This document shows positions 35,541 to 44,475 of a DNA stretch of 64,000 nt, in pieces. The stretch lies in contig NZ_RKIJ01000001.1 in NCBI RefSeq assembly GCF_003752595.1, forward strand, positions 52,253 through 116,252, given 5' to 3'. The notes below the pieces were generated by a model. It was given only the letters and a program-made list of their open reading frames with translations, did not search any database and was not told the origin of the DNA. The translations under genes and the position numbers were made by a program. Positions within the stretch are counted from its first letter, which is position 1. Each line of letters begins with the position of its first letter. The stretch is from Cellulomonas sp. PhB143 (GTDB taxonomy: Bacteria; Actinomycetota; Actinomycetes; Actinomycetales; Cellulomonadaceae).

Positions 35541-36770
35541 TCAGGAGGTCCGGACGACCAGCGCCGCCGGCTCCACCCACGCCTCGAGCTCGACGGCGAG
35601 CCCGAGGGTGTCGCCGTCGACCTGCGCCTGCTCGCCGCCCTCGACGCGCACGAGGATGCGCCGCGCGCGCGTGTGGTCGATGCGGCCGATCTTCGCGGGC
35701 AGGTCGTTGCGCACGCCGAAGCCCTGCATGACGACCTCGCCGAAGAGCTGGACCCAGCCCGCCATCCCGCCGCGGGTGTCGATCGCGGCGACGTCGAGGA
35801 TGCCGTCGTCGATCACGGCGTCGGGCAGGAGGTTGATCCCGCCGGGCAGCCGCCCGCAGTTGCCGATGAGGACCGTGCGCAGCCGCGCGTCGACGGGGTC
35901 CCGGTCGTCGATGGTGACGTTCGCGCGCATCCGCTTGCCGTGCAGGTGCTTGATGCCGGCGACGAAGTACGCGATCCAGCCGACGCGGGCCTTGAGCTGG
36001 TCGTCGGCGTCGGCGACCATCGCCGCGTCGAAGCCGAGGCCGGCGATGACCAGGAAGATGTGCTGCTCGGGGTCCACCGGGCGCAGCGGCTTCGCGGAGT
36101 CGCGCAGGCGCTGCGGCGAGGGCTCGCCGTCCTCGCCCGCACCCGCCGCCCGGTCCTCGCCGTCCCGGTCCTCGCCGTCCCGGTCCTCCCCGTCCCCGTC
36201 CCCGTCGTCCCCGTCCCCGTCGTCCCCGTCCTGGCCGGCGAGCTCGAGGATCCGCGTCCAGCCGACGTCGATCGTGCGGTCCTGGCCCGCGACGACCGCG
36301 CGCAGCGCCGCGAGGTGGTCGGAGACCGGGACGTCGAGGTTGCGGGCCAGCAGGTTCCCGGTGCCGGAGGGCACGAGACCCATGACCTTGCCCGTACCGG
36401 TCAGGGCCTCCGCGACCGCCCGCACCGTCCCGTCCCCGCCGACCGCGACGACGACGTCGGCGCCCTTCTCGAGGGCCTGGCGCGCCTGCCCGACGCCCGG
36501 GTCCTCGACCGTCGTCTCGATCCACAGCGGCTCCGGGAGCGCGGCCTCCGCGCACTCGCGGCGCGCGACCGCCTCGAACTCCGCGACACCGGGCTTGGAG
36601 GGGTTGGCGACGAACGCGATGAGCTCGCGGTGCACGGTCGGCTCGGGCTCCGGCGGGGTGTCCCGGGAGGCCGCTCCTCTGCGCTGGTGCGCGAGCACGA
36701 CGAGAGCCACCACCAGGGCCACCGCGGCCAGGACGACGGCCACGATCCCCAGCACCGATTGCCATTGCAT
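35541..36770 (-). CDS. Diacylglycerol kinase-like lipid kinase (DagK/YegS family), membrane-anchored
   Basis: This 409-residue protein would phosphorylate a lipid such as diacylglycerol or a related lipid, with ATP. It has an N-terminal membrane anchor ([20 protein letters not shown]), then the DAGK catalytic domain: [11 protein letters not shown], the nucleotide loop [17 protein letters not shown] near 110 and [14 protein letters not shown] near 132. The second domain holds [33 protein letters not shown] and VDGDTLGL. Between the domains is a pure Asp/Gly/Glu/Arg stretch coded by five 15-base DNA repeats (36151-36225). ATG 36770 is the obvious start. It is followed at 35 bases by the large duplicated membrane protein on the same strand and is divergent from serS. 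Confidence 0.9.
   Translation of the reverse strand: MQWQSVLGIVAVVLAAVALVVALVVLAHQRRGAASRDTPPEPEPTVHRELIAFVANPSKPGVAEFEAVARRECAEAALPEPLWIETTVEDPGVGQARQALEKGADVVVAVGGDGTVRAVAEALTGTGKVMGLVPSGTGNLLARNLDVPVSDHLAALRAVVAGQDRTIDVGWTRILELAGQDGDDGDGDDGDGDGEDRDGEDRDGEDRAAGAGEDGEPSPQRLRDSAKPLRPVDPEQHIFLVIAGLGFDAAMVADADDQLKARVGWIAYFVAGIKHLHGKRMRANVTIDDRDPVDARLRTVLIGNCGRLPGGINLLPDAVIDDGILDVAAIDTRGGMAGWVQLFGEVVMQGFGVRNDLPAKIGRIDHTRARRILVRVEGGEQAQVDGDTLGLAVELEAWVEPAALVVRTS
36151..36225. repeat. In-frame 15-base minisatellite in the lipid-kinase gene
   Basis: Five 15-base units start at 36151, 36166, 36181, 36196 and 36211. The first two are identical (CGGTCCTCGCCGTCC) and the last two are identical to each other. 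On the minus strand they encode GEDRD- and GDGDD-type repeats that join the two domains of the kinase. Confidence 0.92.
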
Positions 36771-36856
36771 GGGCTCACCGTAGTGGTCGCGCGGGGACGG
36801 CCCGCACGGGCACGGTCGGTAGCGGCATGCACCACGGCGTTCGTTACCCTTCAGTG

Positions 36857-38140
36857 GTGATCGACCTCAAGAGGATGCGTGACGAGCCCGACGTCGTCCG
36901 CGCGAGCCAGGTGGCCCGCGGCGAGGACCCCGACCTGGTGGACGCGGCGCTCGCGGCGGACTCCCGTCGTCGGGCGCTGCTCACGGAGTTCGAGCAGCTG
37001 CGGGCCGAGCAGAAGGCGATGGGCAAGGACGTCGCGCGGGCGTCCGGTGACGAGAAGCAGGCCCTGCTCGCCCGCACGCGGGAGCTGGCGGGCGAGGTCA
37101 AGGCCCGGCAGGCGGACGCGGAGGCCGCCGAGGCGGAGCTCACCGACCTCATGCTCCGCATCCCCAACGTCATCGAGGGCGCGCCCCCCGGCGGCGAGGA
37201 CGACTTCGTCGTGCTCCGCGAGGAGGGCACCGTCCGCGACTTCGCCGCGGAGGGGTTCGCCCCGCGCGACCACCTCGAGATCGGCGAGGCGCTCGCCGCG
37301 ATCGACACCGAGCGCGGCGCGAAGGTCTCCGGCGCCCGCTTCTACTTCCTCACCGGCGTCGGCGCCCGCCTCGAGCTCGCGCTGCTCAACGCTGCCGTCG
37401 ACCAGGCGACGCGGGCCGGTTTCACGCCCGTCATCACGCCGACGCTCGTGCGCCCGGAGATCATGCAGGGCACCGGCTTCCTCGGCGCGCACGCCGAGGA
37501 GGTCTACCGCCTCGAGGCCGACGACCTCTACCTCGTCGGCACGAGCGAGGTCGCGCTGGCGGGCTACCGCTCGGGCGAGATCCTCGACCTGGCGGACGGC
37601 CCGCAGCGGTACGCCGGCTGGAGCGCGTGCTACCGCCGCGAGGCCGGTTCGTACGGCAAGGACACCCGCGGCATCATCCGCGTGCACCAGTTCCACAAGG
37701 TGGAGATGTTCAGCTACTGCCGCCCCGAGGACGCGGCGGCCGAGCACCAGCGGCTCCTCGCCTGGGAGGAGGAGATGCTCGCGCGGTGCGAGCTGCCGTA
37801 CCGGGTCATCGACACGGCCGCGGGGGACCTGGGCTCGAGCGCGGCGCGCAAGTTCGACTGCGAGGCCTGGCTGCCGACGCAGGAGCGGTACCTCGAGCTC
37901 ACCTCGACCTCGAGCTGCACCACCTTCCAGGCGCGCCGCCTCAACGTGCGCGAGCGGGTCACGGTGGGCGAGAAGACCGAGACCCGCACCGTCGCGACGC
38001 TCAACGGCACGCTCGGTACGACGCGCTGGATCGTCGCGATCCTGGAGAACCACCAGCAGGCCGACGGGTCCGTGCGGGTGCCCGAGGGGCTGCGGCCCTA
38101 CCTCGGCGGCCTCGAGGTCCTGGAGCCGGTCACCCGATGA
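36857..38140 (+). CDS. serS: Seryl-tRNA synthetase
   Basis: This 427-residue class II synthetase charges tRNA-Ser, and two tRNA-Ser genes lie 15 kb downstream. It has the N-terminal coiled-coil arm (residues 30-100, long Ala/Glu/Lys heptads), then the catalytic core with [12 protein letters not shown], motif 2 [21 protein letters not shown] and the serine-binding region [17 protein letters not shown], ending in motif 3 [20 protein letters not shown]. It starts [12 protein letters not shown], the family opening, at GTG 36857; the ATG 30 bases earlier is rejected. A TACCCT -10 box at 36845-36850 ends six bases before the GTG with no ribosome site, so a leaderless message is likely. The HAD gene overlaps its stop by four bases. 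Confidence 0.97.
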   Translation: MIDLKRMRDEPDVVRASQVARGEDPDLVDAALAADSRRRALLTEFEQLRAEQKAMGKDVARASGDEKQALLARTRELAGEVKARQADAEAAEAELTDLMLRIPNVIEGAPPGGEDDFVVLREEGTVRDFAAEGFAPRDHLEIGEALAAIDTERGAKVSGARFYFLTGVGARLELALLNAAVDQATRAGFTPVITPTLVRPEIMQGTGFLGAHAEEVYRLEADDLYLVGTSEVALAGYRSGEILDLADGPQRYAGWSACYRREAGSYGKDTRGIIRVHQFHKVEMFSYCRPEDAAAEHQRLLAWEEEMLARCELPYRVIDTAAGDLGSSAARKFDCEAWLPTQERYLELTSTSSCTTFQARRLNVRERVTVGEKTETRTVATLNGTLGTTRWIVAILENHQQADGSVRVPEGLRPYLGGLEVLEPVTR

Positions 38141-38934
38141 CGCGCGGCCCGCTGCTCGTCGCGCTCGACATCGACGGGACGCTCATCACCTACGACGAGG
38201 AGCTCTCGGACGAGGTGCGCGAGGCGGTGGCGGCCGTGCGGGACGCGGGCCACCACGTCGTGCTCTCGACGGGCCGCTCGGTGGTCGCGACGGTGCCGAT
38301 CGCCCGCGAGCTCGGGCTCGAGACGGGCTACGCCGTCACCTCCAACGGCGCCGTGACGGTGCGCGTGGACCCGGGCCACCCGGGCGGGTTCGCGGTGGAC
38401 GACGTCGTCACGTTCGACCCGGGCCCCGCGCTGCGGCTCCTGGGCGAGCAGCTGCCCGACGCGCGGTTCGCGGTCGAGGAGATCGGCGTCGGCTTCCGGA
38501 TCAACACGCCGTTCCCCGAGGGCGAGCTCGGCGGCGCGCACGAGGTCGTGCCGTTCGAGGCGCTGTGGGAGCGGGAGGTCACCCGCGTCGTCGTGCGCAG
38601 CCCCGAGCACACGCGGTCGGCGTTCCACGAGATGGTCGCCCACCTGGGGCTCGACGACGTGACGTACGCGGTGGGCTGGACGGCGTGGATGGACATCGCG
38701 CCGCTGGGCGTCTCGAAGGCGACCGCCCTGGAGCGGGTGCGCCGCATCCTGCACGTGCAGCCGGACCGCACGGTCGCGCTCGGCGACGGGCACAACGACG
38801 TCGAGATGCTCACCTGGGCGGCGCGCGGCGTGGCGATGGGCCACGCCGCGGACGCGGTGAAGGACTGCGCCGACGAGGTCACGGGCTCGGTCGAGGAGGA
38901 CGGCGCGGCGCAGGTGCTGCGCAGCCTCCTCTAG
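38137..38934 (+). CDS. HAD-superfamily hydrolase, Cof/YbiV type (phosphatase)
   Basis: This 265-residue cytoplasmic phosphatase is of the HAD-IIB (Cof) class. Motif I is [10 protein letters not shown] with both aspartates, motif II lies in VVLSTGRS, motif III contributes the lysine of [11 protein letters not shown], and motif IV is [12 protein letters not shown]. The alpha/beta cap domain occupies residues about 85-190. Such enzymes act on sugar phosphates, flavin nucleotides or similar small phosphates; the sequence does not say which. It is translationally coupled to serS (ATGA), a common actinobacterial arrangement. A hairpin carrying the family-2 repeat core begins directly at the stop codon. 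Confidence 0.93.
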   Translation: MTRGPLLVALDIDGTLITYDEELSDEVREAVAAVRDAGHHVVLSTGRSVVATVPIARELGLETGYAVTSNGAVTVRVDPGHPGGFAVDDVVTFDPGPALRLLGEQLPDARFAVEEIGVGFRINTPFPEGELGGAHEVVPFEALWEREVTRVVVRSPEHTRSAFHEMVAHLGLDDVTYAVGWTAWMDIAPLGVSKATALERVRRILHVQPDRTVALGDGHNDVEMLTWAARGVAMGHAADAVKDCADEVTGSVEEDGAAQVLRSLL

Positions 38935-38982
38935 ACCTGTCAGACCCTCGCCCGCCCCTGGCGGGGCTCAGGTCTGACAGGT
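38935..38982. repeat. Family-2 inverted repeat / terminator hairpin
   Basis: A perfect outer stem of 12 bp (38935-38946 and 38971-38982) encloses a GC-rich inner hairpin. The arm reads ACCTGTCAGACC and continues CTCGC, giving TGTCAGACCCTCGC, one base different from the core at 13408. It starts one base after the HAD stop and separates it from the convergent map gene. Confidence 0.8.
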
Positions 38983-39007
38983 CGCGGGCGGGGCAGGCCC
39001 GAGGCGT

Positions 39008-39802
39008 TCAGGCCTCGCCGCCCCCGCGCGCCGTGAGGACCAGGGGCCCGTCCTCGGTGATCGCGACCGTGTGCTCGGAGTGCGCGCCGCGCGAGCCGTC
39101 GACGCTGCGCAGCGTCCAGCCGTCGGCGTCGCCGTAGATCTCGTCGGTCGTGGCGAGGAACCAGGGCTCGATCGCGATGACGAGCCCGGGCCGCAGCTTG
39201 AAGCCGCGCCCGCGGCGCCCGTCGTTGGGCACGTGCGGCTCGCCGTGCATCGTGCGCCCGACGCCGTGCCCGCCGAAGTCGGTGTTGATCGTGTACCCGG
39301 CCGCGTGGCCGACGTCGGCGATCGCCGCCGAGACGTCCCCGAGCTTGCCGCCGGGCAGCGCCGCCGCGATCCCGGCCTCGAGCGCCCGCTCGCTGACCTC
39401 GATGAGCTTGCGGTCGGACTCGCCGTCCGCGCCGGGGCGCGGCGTGCCGACGACGAAGGAGAGCGCGGAGTCCGAGACCCAGCCGTCGACGGAGCAGGCG
39501 AGGTCGATGCTGAGCAGGTCGCCGTCGCGCAGCGCGTAGTCGTGGGGCAGGCCGTGCAGGACGGCGTCGTTCACGGACGTGCAGATGACCTTCCCGAACG
39601 GCATCGCGCCGAAGGACGGGTGGTAGTCGATGTAGCAGGACTCGGCGCCGCGCTGACGGATCATCCGGTGCACGAGCGCATCGATCTCGAGGAGGTTGGT
39701 GCCGACCCGCGTGGTCGCGCGGACCTCGGAGAGCACCTGCGCGACGAACGCGCCGGCAGGCCGCATCTGCTCGATCTCCCGGGGTGTGCGCAGCTCGATC
39801 AT
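39008..39802 (-). CDS. map: Methionine aminopeptidase, type I
   Basis: This 264-residue dinuclear metallopeptidase removes the initiator methionine from nascent proteins. The five metal ligands are visible: Asp in LLSIDLACSVDG, Asp in WVSDSALSF, His in GGHGVGRTMH, Glu in LVIAIEPW and Glu in HSEHTVAI. The cytosolic opening MIELRTPREIEQMRPAG is typical of actinobacterial type I enzymes with no zinc-finger extension. ATG 39802 has AGAGGA six bases upstream; an in-frame ATG at 39874 is rejected because it has no site and its sequence is not family-like. It is divergent from the LacI regulator. Confidence 0.96.
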   Translation of the reverse strand: MIELRTPREIEQMRPAGAFVAQVLSEVRATTRVGTNLLEIDALVHRMIRQRGAESCYIDYHPSFGAMPFGKVICTSVNDAVLHGLPHDYALRDGDLLSIDLACSVDGWVSDSALSFVVGTPRPGADGESDRKLIEVSERALEAGIAAALPGGKLGDVSAAIADVGHAAGYTINTDFGGHGVGRTMHGEPHVPNDGRRGRGFKLRPGLVIAIEPWFLATTDEIYGDADGWTLRSVDGSRGAHSEHTVAITEDGPLVLTARGGGEA

Positions 39803-39882
39803 GAAGGTCCTCTCGGTCGGTACGACCCGCGGCGGGCGGGGCGGGTTCGCACCTCCAGGGTAGACGGAGCACAATCCGGGGG

Positions 39883-40896
39883 GTGACGGGCATCGACGAG
39901 GTTGCGCGCGCCGCGGGGGTGTCGACGGCGACCGTCTCGCGCGCGCTGCGCGGTCTGCCGAACGTCTCCTCGGGCACGCGCGCCCGGGTGCTCGACGAGG
40001 CCTCCCGCCTCGGCTACGTGGCCTCGCCGTCGGCCTCCTCGCTGGCGAGCGGCCGCACCCGGACCATCGGCCTGCTCACCCCGTGGGTGAACCGCTGGTT
40101 CTTCGCGAACGTCATCGACGGGGCCGAGCGCGGGCTGCGCGCGCTCGGCTACGACGCGCTGCTCTACACGTTCGACGTGCGTGACGGCCACCCGCGCCGC
40201 CGCGTGGACCCGGGCGTCCTGCGGCGCCGGGTGGACGGGATCCTCGTGGTCGGTCTCCCGCTGGCCGACGACGAGGTGGCCTCGCTCCTCGCGCTCGGCA
40301 CCCCGATCGTGTTCGTCGGATCGGGGCCGGCCGGCCAGGTCACGGTGCGGCTGGACGACGACGCGACGGGTCGCCGCGCGACCGAGCACCTGCTGGGCCT
40401 CGGTCATCGCGTGGTCGGCCACATCACCGGCGTGCCGGACGCGTTCCTGGACTGGTCGCCGCCGCTCGCGCGGGAGGCGGGGTACCGCCGCGCCCTCGCG
40501 GCGGCCGGGGCGGAGGTCAGCGACTCGCTGGTGGTGCGCGGCGGGTTCGACGTCGCCGGCGGACGCGCGTCCGTGCGCGAGCTGCTGGCGTGCCGCCCGG
40601 ACGTGAGCGCGGTGTTCGCGGCGTCCGACGAGATGGCGATGGGCGCCGTGCTGGGTCTGGGGGACCTGGGCCGTCGGGTCCCGGACGACGTGTCGGTGAT
40701 CGGGGTGGACGGGCACGACCTGGGCGAGCTGGTCGGCCTGACGACCATGGTGCAGGACACGTACCAGCAGGGCGTCGACGCCGCGAGCCTGCTCATGGAC
40801 CTCGTCGCGGGCGGCTCCCCGCCGCGGGTCGTGACGTTCCCGACCGAGCTCCTGGTGCGCAGGTCGACCGCCGTCCCGCCACCTCGGCGGGCGTGA
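39883..40896 (+). CDS. LacI family transcriptional regulator
   Basis: This 337-residue DNA-binding repressor has an N-terminal helix-turn-helix, IDEVARAAGVSTATVSRALRG, with the hinge helix SPSASSLASGR near residue 50, and a periplasmic-binding-protein-like sugar domain (TIGLLTPWVNRWFFANVIDGAERGL; FAASDEMAMGAVLGLGDLG; VIGVDGHDLGELVGLT). It should repress a sugar operon and be relieved by a sugar ligand. The first downstream target is the ABC importer at 41043, which has a LacI-consensus operator at 40944. A CACAAT -10 box at 39870-39875 lies seven bases before GTG 39883, so the message may be leaderless. The ligand is likely an alpha-glucoside by association. Confidence 0.93.
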   Translation: MTGIDEVARAAGVSTATVSRALRGLPNVSSGTRARVLDEASRLGYVASPSASSLASGRTRTIGLLTPWVNRWFFANVIDGAERGLRALGYDALLYTFDVRDGHPRRRVDPGVLRRRVDGILVVGLPLADDEVASLLALGTPIVFVGSGPAGQVTVRLDDDATGRRATEHLLGLGHRVVGHITGVPDAFLDWSPPLAREAGYRRALAAAGAEVSDSLVVRGGFDVAGGRASVRELLACRPDVSAVFAASDEMAMGAVLGLGDLGRRVPDDVSVIGVDGHDLGELVGLTTMVQDTYQQGVDAASLLMDLVAGGSPPRVVTFPTELLVRRSTAVPPPRRA

Positions 40897-40943
40897 CCCG
40901 ATCGTTACGCCGCCACGCCGCGCCACCGGTTGCGGGACGGGGA

Positions 40944-40957
40944 TGTAAACGCTTGCA
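40944..40957. promoter_or_regulatory. LacI-family operator upstream of the alpha-glucoside-type importer
   Basis: TGTAAACGCTTGCA fits the LacI/CcpA-type consensus TGNAANCGNTTNCA at every defined base. It is 86 bases before the binding-protein ATG and 47 bases after the LacI stop, so the LacI protein at 39883 is the natural ligand. Confidence 0.75.
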
Positions 40958-41042
40958 TGGCAGGCGTCGGGTGTGACCTGCTCGACACGGTCCGGACGAC
41001 GACGCCCGCGCTGGGCGCCACAGCGACGTGGAGGGAAGCTCG

Positions 41043-42425
41043 ATGACCATCAGGACGAGGTCCGCGAGGCGGACGAGGCTCACGGCTGTGGCCGCGGCAG
41101 GCGCGGGGCTCGCGCTGGCGCTCACCGGCTGCAGCAGCGACGACGGCGGCGGCGACGGCGGCGGCGGTGCGAGCAGCACCGCGGACTGCAGCGCGTTCGA
41201 CAGCTACGGCGACCTGTCCGGCAAGACGGTGACGGTGTACGCGGGGATCGTCGCGCCGGAGGACCAGCCGTACATGGACTCCTACAAGCCCTTCGAGGAC
41301 TGCACGGGCGCGACCGTGAACTACACCGCGGACAAGAACTTCGAGCAGCAGATCGTCGTGCAGGCCAAGGCCGGCAACGCGCCCGACATCGCGATCGTTC
41401 CCCAGCCGGGCCTGCTGCAGCAGCTCGTCGCGACCGGCAAGGCCGTCGAGCCTCCGAAGGCGGTCGCCGACAACGTCGACAAGTGGTGGGGCGAGGACTG
41501 GAAGAAGTACGGCACGGTCGACGGGACGTTCTACGCGGCGCCGTCGGGCGCGAGCGTGAAGTCGCTGGTCTGGTACTCCCCGAAGGAGTTCAAGGACAAG
41601 GGCTACGAGGTGCCGACGACGCTCGACGACCTGAAGTCGCTCAGCGACAAGATCGTGGCCGACGGCGACCACAAGCCCTGGTGCGCGGGCATCGGCTCCG
41701 GCGAGGCCACCGGGTGGCCGGTGACCGACTGGATGGAGGACATGATGCTCCGGATCGGCGGTCCGGACGTCTACGACCAGTGGGTCGCGCACGACATCGC
41801 GTTCAACTCCGAGGTGCCGACGCAGGCGCTCGACGCCGTCGGCGACTACCTGAAGAACCCCGACTACGTGAACGGCGGGATCGGCGACGTCAGCTCGATC
41901 GCCACGACCACGTTCCAGGACGGCGGCCTGCCGATCCTCGACGGGACCTGCTCCCTGCACCGCCAGGCGTCGTTCTACGCGTCGAACTTCCCCGAGGGGA
42001 CGGACGTCTCCGAGAACGGTGACGTCTTCGCGTTCTACCTCCCGGGCAAGACGGCGGACGACCACCCGGTGCTCGGCGGCGGCGAGTTCAACCTCGCGTT
42101 CGCCGACCGTCCGGAGGTGCAGGCGTTCCAGACGTACCTGTCGACCGACCTGTGGGCCAACACCAAGGCCAAGGCGAGCTCGGACGCGACGGGCGGCGGG
42201 TGGATCTCCGCCAACACCGGCCTCGACACCGCCAACCTGGTCAACCCGATCGACCAGCTGGCGGCCGGGATCCTGCAGGACCCCAACACGGTGTTCCGCT
42301 TCGACGGGTCGGACCAGATGCCGGCCGCGGTCGGGTCGAACTCCTTCTGGAAGCAGTCGACGTCGTGGATCACGGGCCAGTCGACCAAGGACACGCTCGA
42401 CAAGATCGAGTCGTCCTGGCCGTAG
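41043..42425 (+). CDS. Sugar ABC transporter substrate-binding lipoprotein (AglE-like)
   Basis: This 460-residue extracytoplasmic binding protein captures sugar for the two permeases downstream. It has a lipoprotein signal with the lipobox LTGC near residues 27-30, a Gly/Asp/Ser linker, and a family-1 binding fold (VYAGIVAPEDQPYMDSYKPF, ADKNFEQQIVVQAKAGNAPDIAIVPQPGLLQQL, FYAAPSGASVKSLVWYSP). These phrases are typical of alpha-glucoside (AglE-type) binding proteins. ATG 41043 has GGAGGG ahead; an in-frame GTG five codons earlier overlaps that site. A LacI operator lies upstream, and a strong hairpin follows it and may raise its level over the permeases. Confidence 0.92.
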   Translation: MTIRTRSARRTRLTAVAAAGAGLALALTGCSSDDGGGDGGGGASSTADCSAFDSYGDLSGKTVTVYAGIVAPEDQPYMDSYKPFEDCTGATVNYTADKNFEQQIVVQAKAGNAPDIAIVPQPGLLQQLVATGKAVEPPKAVADNVDKWWGEDWKKYGTVDGTFYAAPSGASVKSLVWYSPKEFKDKGYEVPTTLDDLKSLSDKIVADGDHKPWCAGIGSGEATGWPVTDWMEDMMLRIGGPDVYDQWVAHDIAFNSEVPTQALDAVGDYLKNPDYVNGGIGDVSSIATTTFQDGGLPILDGTCSLHRQASFYASNFPEGTDVSENGDVFAFYLPGKTADDHPVLGGGEFNLAFADRPEVQAFQTYLSTDLWANTKAKASSDATGGGWISANTGLDTANLVNPIDQLAAGILQDPNTVFRFDGSDQMPAAVGSNSFWKQSTSWITGQSTKDTLDKIESSWP

Positions 42426-42433
42426 CCGCCCGC

Positions 42434-42475
42434 GTGCGCCGGACGCCGGGGGTCCCGTCCCGGCGTCCGGCGCAC
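42434..42475 (+). terminator. Intercistronic hairpin between binding protein and permease genes
   Basis: A perfect 17-bp stem (42434-42450 and 42459-42475) has an eight-base loop. It starts nine bases after the binding-protein stop and 41 bases before the first permease. Such hairpins commonly give partial termination or protect the upstream message, matching the need for more binding protein than permease. Confidence 0.75.
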
Positions 42476-42515
42476 ACCTGCCGACCCCTGACCCGTCCTG
42501 ACGGCTGGAGCCTCG

Positions 42516-43496
42516 ATGGAGATCACCGACAAGCTGCTCTCGATGGTCTACGCGCTGGTCGCGTTCGCGATCGTCGTGGGCGGCATCCTCTTCCTCGCGT
42601 CGCTGTACGAGCGGCGCGGCGGGCGCAAGGTCGCGTGGTGGTTCATCGCGCCGACGCTCCTGCTGCTCGCCGTCGCGCTGGTGTACCCGGCGCTGCGCAC
42701 GGTCTACGTCTCGTTCTTCGACTCCTCGGGCGCGGCGTTCGTCGGCCTCGACAACTACTCGACGGTCTTCACCTCGCCCGACCAGCTGGTGGTGCTGCGC
42801 AACACCGTGCTGTGGACGCTGGTGACGCCGTTCGTCGCCACGGGGATCGGCCTGATCTACGCGATCCTCGTGGACGGAGCCAAGGGCGAGTCCGTGGCGA
42901 AGGGGCTCGTGTTCCTGCCGATGGCGATCTCGCTGGTGGGCGCGTCGATCATCTGGAAGTTCGTCTACGACTTCCGTGACCCCGCGGCGGGCACCGCGAA
43001 GAACCCCGTCGAGCAGATCGGGCTGCTCAACCAGATCTTCACGTGGCTGGGCGGGTCGCCGCACAACTTCCTGCTCAACTCCCCGGGCAACACCTTCTGG
43101 CTGATCCTCGTGATGATCTGGATCCAGGCCGGCTTCGCGATGACCATCCTCTCGGCGTCCATCAAGGCGATCTCGGCGGACATCGTGGAGGCGGCCCGGC
43201 TCGACGGGGTCTCGGCGCTCGAGATGTTCCGCTACGTGACGTTCCCCGCGATCCGCCCGGCGGTGGTCGTGGTCCTCACGACGATCGCCATCGCGTGCCT
43301 CAAGGTCTTCGACATCGTCCGGACCATGACGGGCGGGCAGTTCAAGACCAGCGTGGTCGCCAACGAGTTCTACACGCAGACCTTCAGCGCCGCGAACCAG
43401 GGCCTGGGCGCGGCGCTGGCCGTGATCCTGTTCATCCTCGTGGTGCCGATCATCGTCTACAACGTCCGCCAGCTGCGCGCATCGGAGGCCCGCTGA
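42516..43496 (+). CDS. Sugar ABC transporter permease (AglF-like)
   Basis: This 326-residue inner-membrane permease has seven or eight segments, beginning KLLSMVYALVAFAIVVGGILF. The ATPase-contact EAA loop is EAARLDGVSALEMFRYVTFP near residue 225, and the preceding WIQAGFAMTILSASIKAI is typical of alpha-glucoside MalF/AglF proteins. The insertion between helices 3 and 4 (SPHNFLLNSPGN) also fits that subgroup. The stop overlaps the next permease start by one base (TGATG), so the two are coupled. No ATP-binding subunit gene follows; actinobacterial importers of this class usually share an MsiK-type ATPase encoded elsewhere. Confidence 0.93.
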   Translation: MEITDKLLSMVYALVAFAIVVGGILFLASLYERRGGRKVAWWFIAPTLLLLAVALVYPALRTVYVSFFDSSGAAFVGLDNYSTVFTSPDQLVVLRNTVLWTLVTPFVATGIGLIYAILVDGAKGESVAKGLVFLPMAISLVGASIIWKFVYDFRDPAAGTAKNPVEQIGLLNQIFTWLGGSPHNFLLNSPGNTFWLILVMIWIQAGFAMTILSASIKAISADIVEAARLDGVSALEMFRYVTFPAIRPAVVVVLTTIAIACLKVFDIVRTMTGGQFKTSVVANEFYTQTFSAANQGLGAALAVILFILVVPIIVYNVRQLRASEAR

Positions 43497-44452
43497 TGAC
43501 CGGCACGACCCCTCTTCCCCGGGCCGCCGCGGGCACGACCGCCGACGTCGACGTCGAGGGTGCCGTCCCCACGAGCACCCGGCCGGCACCGAGCGCCGCG
43601 GCGAGCGCGAAGAAGCGCCTGACCCGGCCCTGGGCGTCGCTGTTCGCGGTGATCCTCGCGGTGGTGTGGACGACGCCGACGCTCGGCCTGCTCGTCACGT
43701 CCTTCCGCCCGGAGGCGGACATCAAGGACACGGGGTGGTGGACGGTCCTCACCAACCCGGACTTCACGCTGGACAACTACCAGACCGTCCTGCAGACCGG
43801 CACGTCGACGTCGCTGACGCCGTTCTTCATCAACTCGATCGTCATCACGATCCCCGCGGTGGTCGCCCCGATCCTCCTGGCCTGCCTGGCCGCGTACGCG
43901 TTCGCGTGGACGGACTTCCGCGGCAAGAACGTGCTGTTCGTCGCGGTCTTCGCGCTCCAGGTGGTGCCCATCCAGGTGACCCTGCTGCCGCTGCTGACCC
44001 TGTACGTGGACCTCGGCATCTCGGGCACGTTCTGGGCGATCTGGATCTCCCACACGGCGTTCGGCCTGCCGCTCGCGGTGTTCCTGCTGCACAACTTCAT
44101 GCGCGAGATCCCCGGCGAGCTCATCGAGGCGGCGCGCGTCGACGGCGCCGGGCACGTGACGATCTTCTTCCGGATGATGCTCCCGATGCTCAAGCCCGCC
44201 CTGGCGGCGTTCGGCATCTACCAGTTCCTGTGGGTGTGGAACGACCTCCTCGTGGCGCTGACGTTCGCCGGCCCCGGCGCGGCGACGGCGCCGATGACCA
44301 AGGCGCTGTTCGACCTGGCCGGCACGCGCGGCACCGCCTGGTACCTGCTCTCGGCGGGCGCGTTCGTCTCGATGGTGGTGCCGGTGATCGTCTTCCTCGC
44401 GCTGCAGCGGTACTTCGTGCGCGGGCTCCTGGCGGGCTCGGTCAAGGGGTAG
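43496..44452 (+). CDS. Sugar ABC transporter permease (AglG-like)
   Basis: This 318-residue second permease of the importer has an N-terminal disordered tail of about 45 residues and six membrane segments. The EAA loop reads EAARVDGAGHVTIFFRMMLPM near residue 208 and is followed by FGIYQFLWVWNDLLVALTF, the usual ending of the AglG/MalG group. It starts at ATG 43496, overlapping the upstream stop. It forms the heterodimeric channel with the protein at 42516. The importer ends here; an unrelated EamA transporter begins 24 bases later and probably has its own promoter. Confidence 0.93.
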   Translation: MTGTTPLPRAAAGTTADVDVEGAVPTSTRPAPSAAASAKKRLTRPWASLFAVILAVVWTTPTLGLLVTSFRPEADIKDTGWWTVLTNPDFTLDNYQTVLQTGTSTSLTPFFINSIVITIPAVVAPILLACLAAYAFAWTDFRGKNVLFVAVFALQVVPIQVTLLPLLTLYVDLGISGTFWAIWISHTAFGLPLAVFLLHNFMREIPGELIEAARVDGAGHVTIFFRMMLPMLKPALAAFGIYQFLWVWNDLLVALTFAGPGAATAPMTKALFDLAGTRGTAWYLLSAGAFVSMVVPVIVFLALQRYFVRGLLAGSVKG

Positions 44453-44475
44453 CGCGCGGGTCGTAGGCTCGCCGC

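Noticed and set aside
30703..36783. A 2026-residue plus-strand frame opposite the membrane protein and lipid kinase.
   Set aside because: No domain motifs and biased composition; the minus strand carries membrane helices and kinase motifs.
39883..40896. The local LacI protein as the regulator of the GH92 gene.
   Set aside because: The operator at 40944 and the one at 54949 have different half-sites, so a different LacI-family protein is likelier for GH92.
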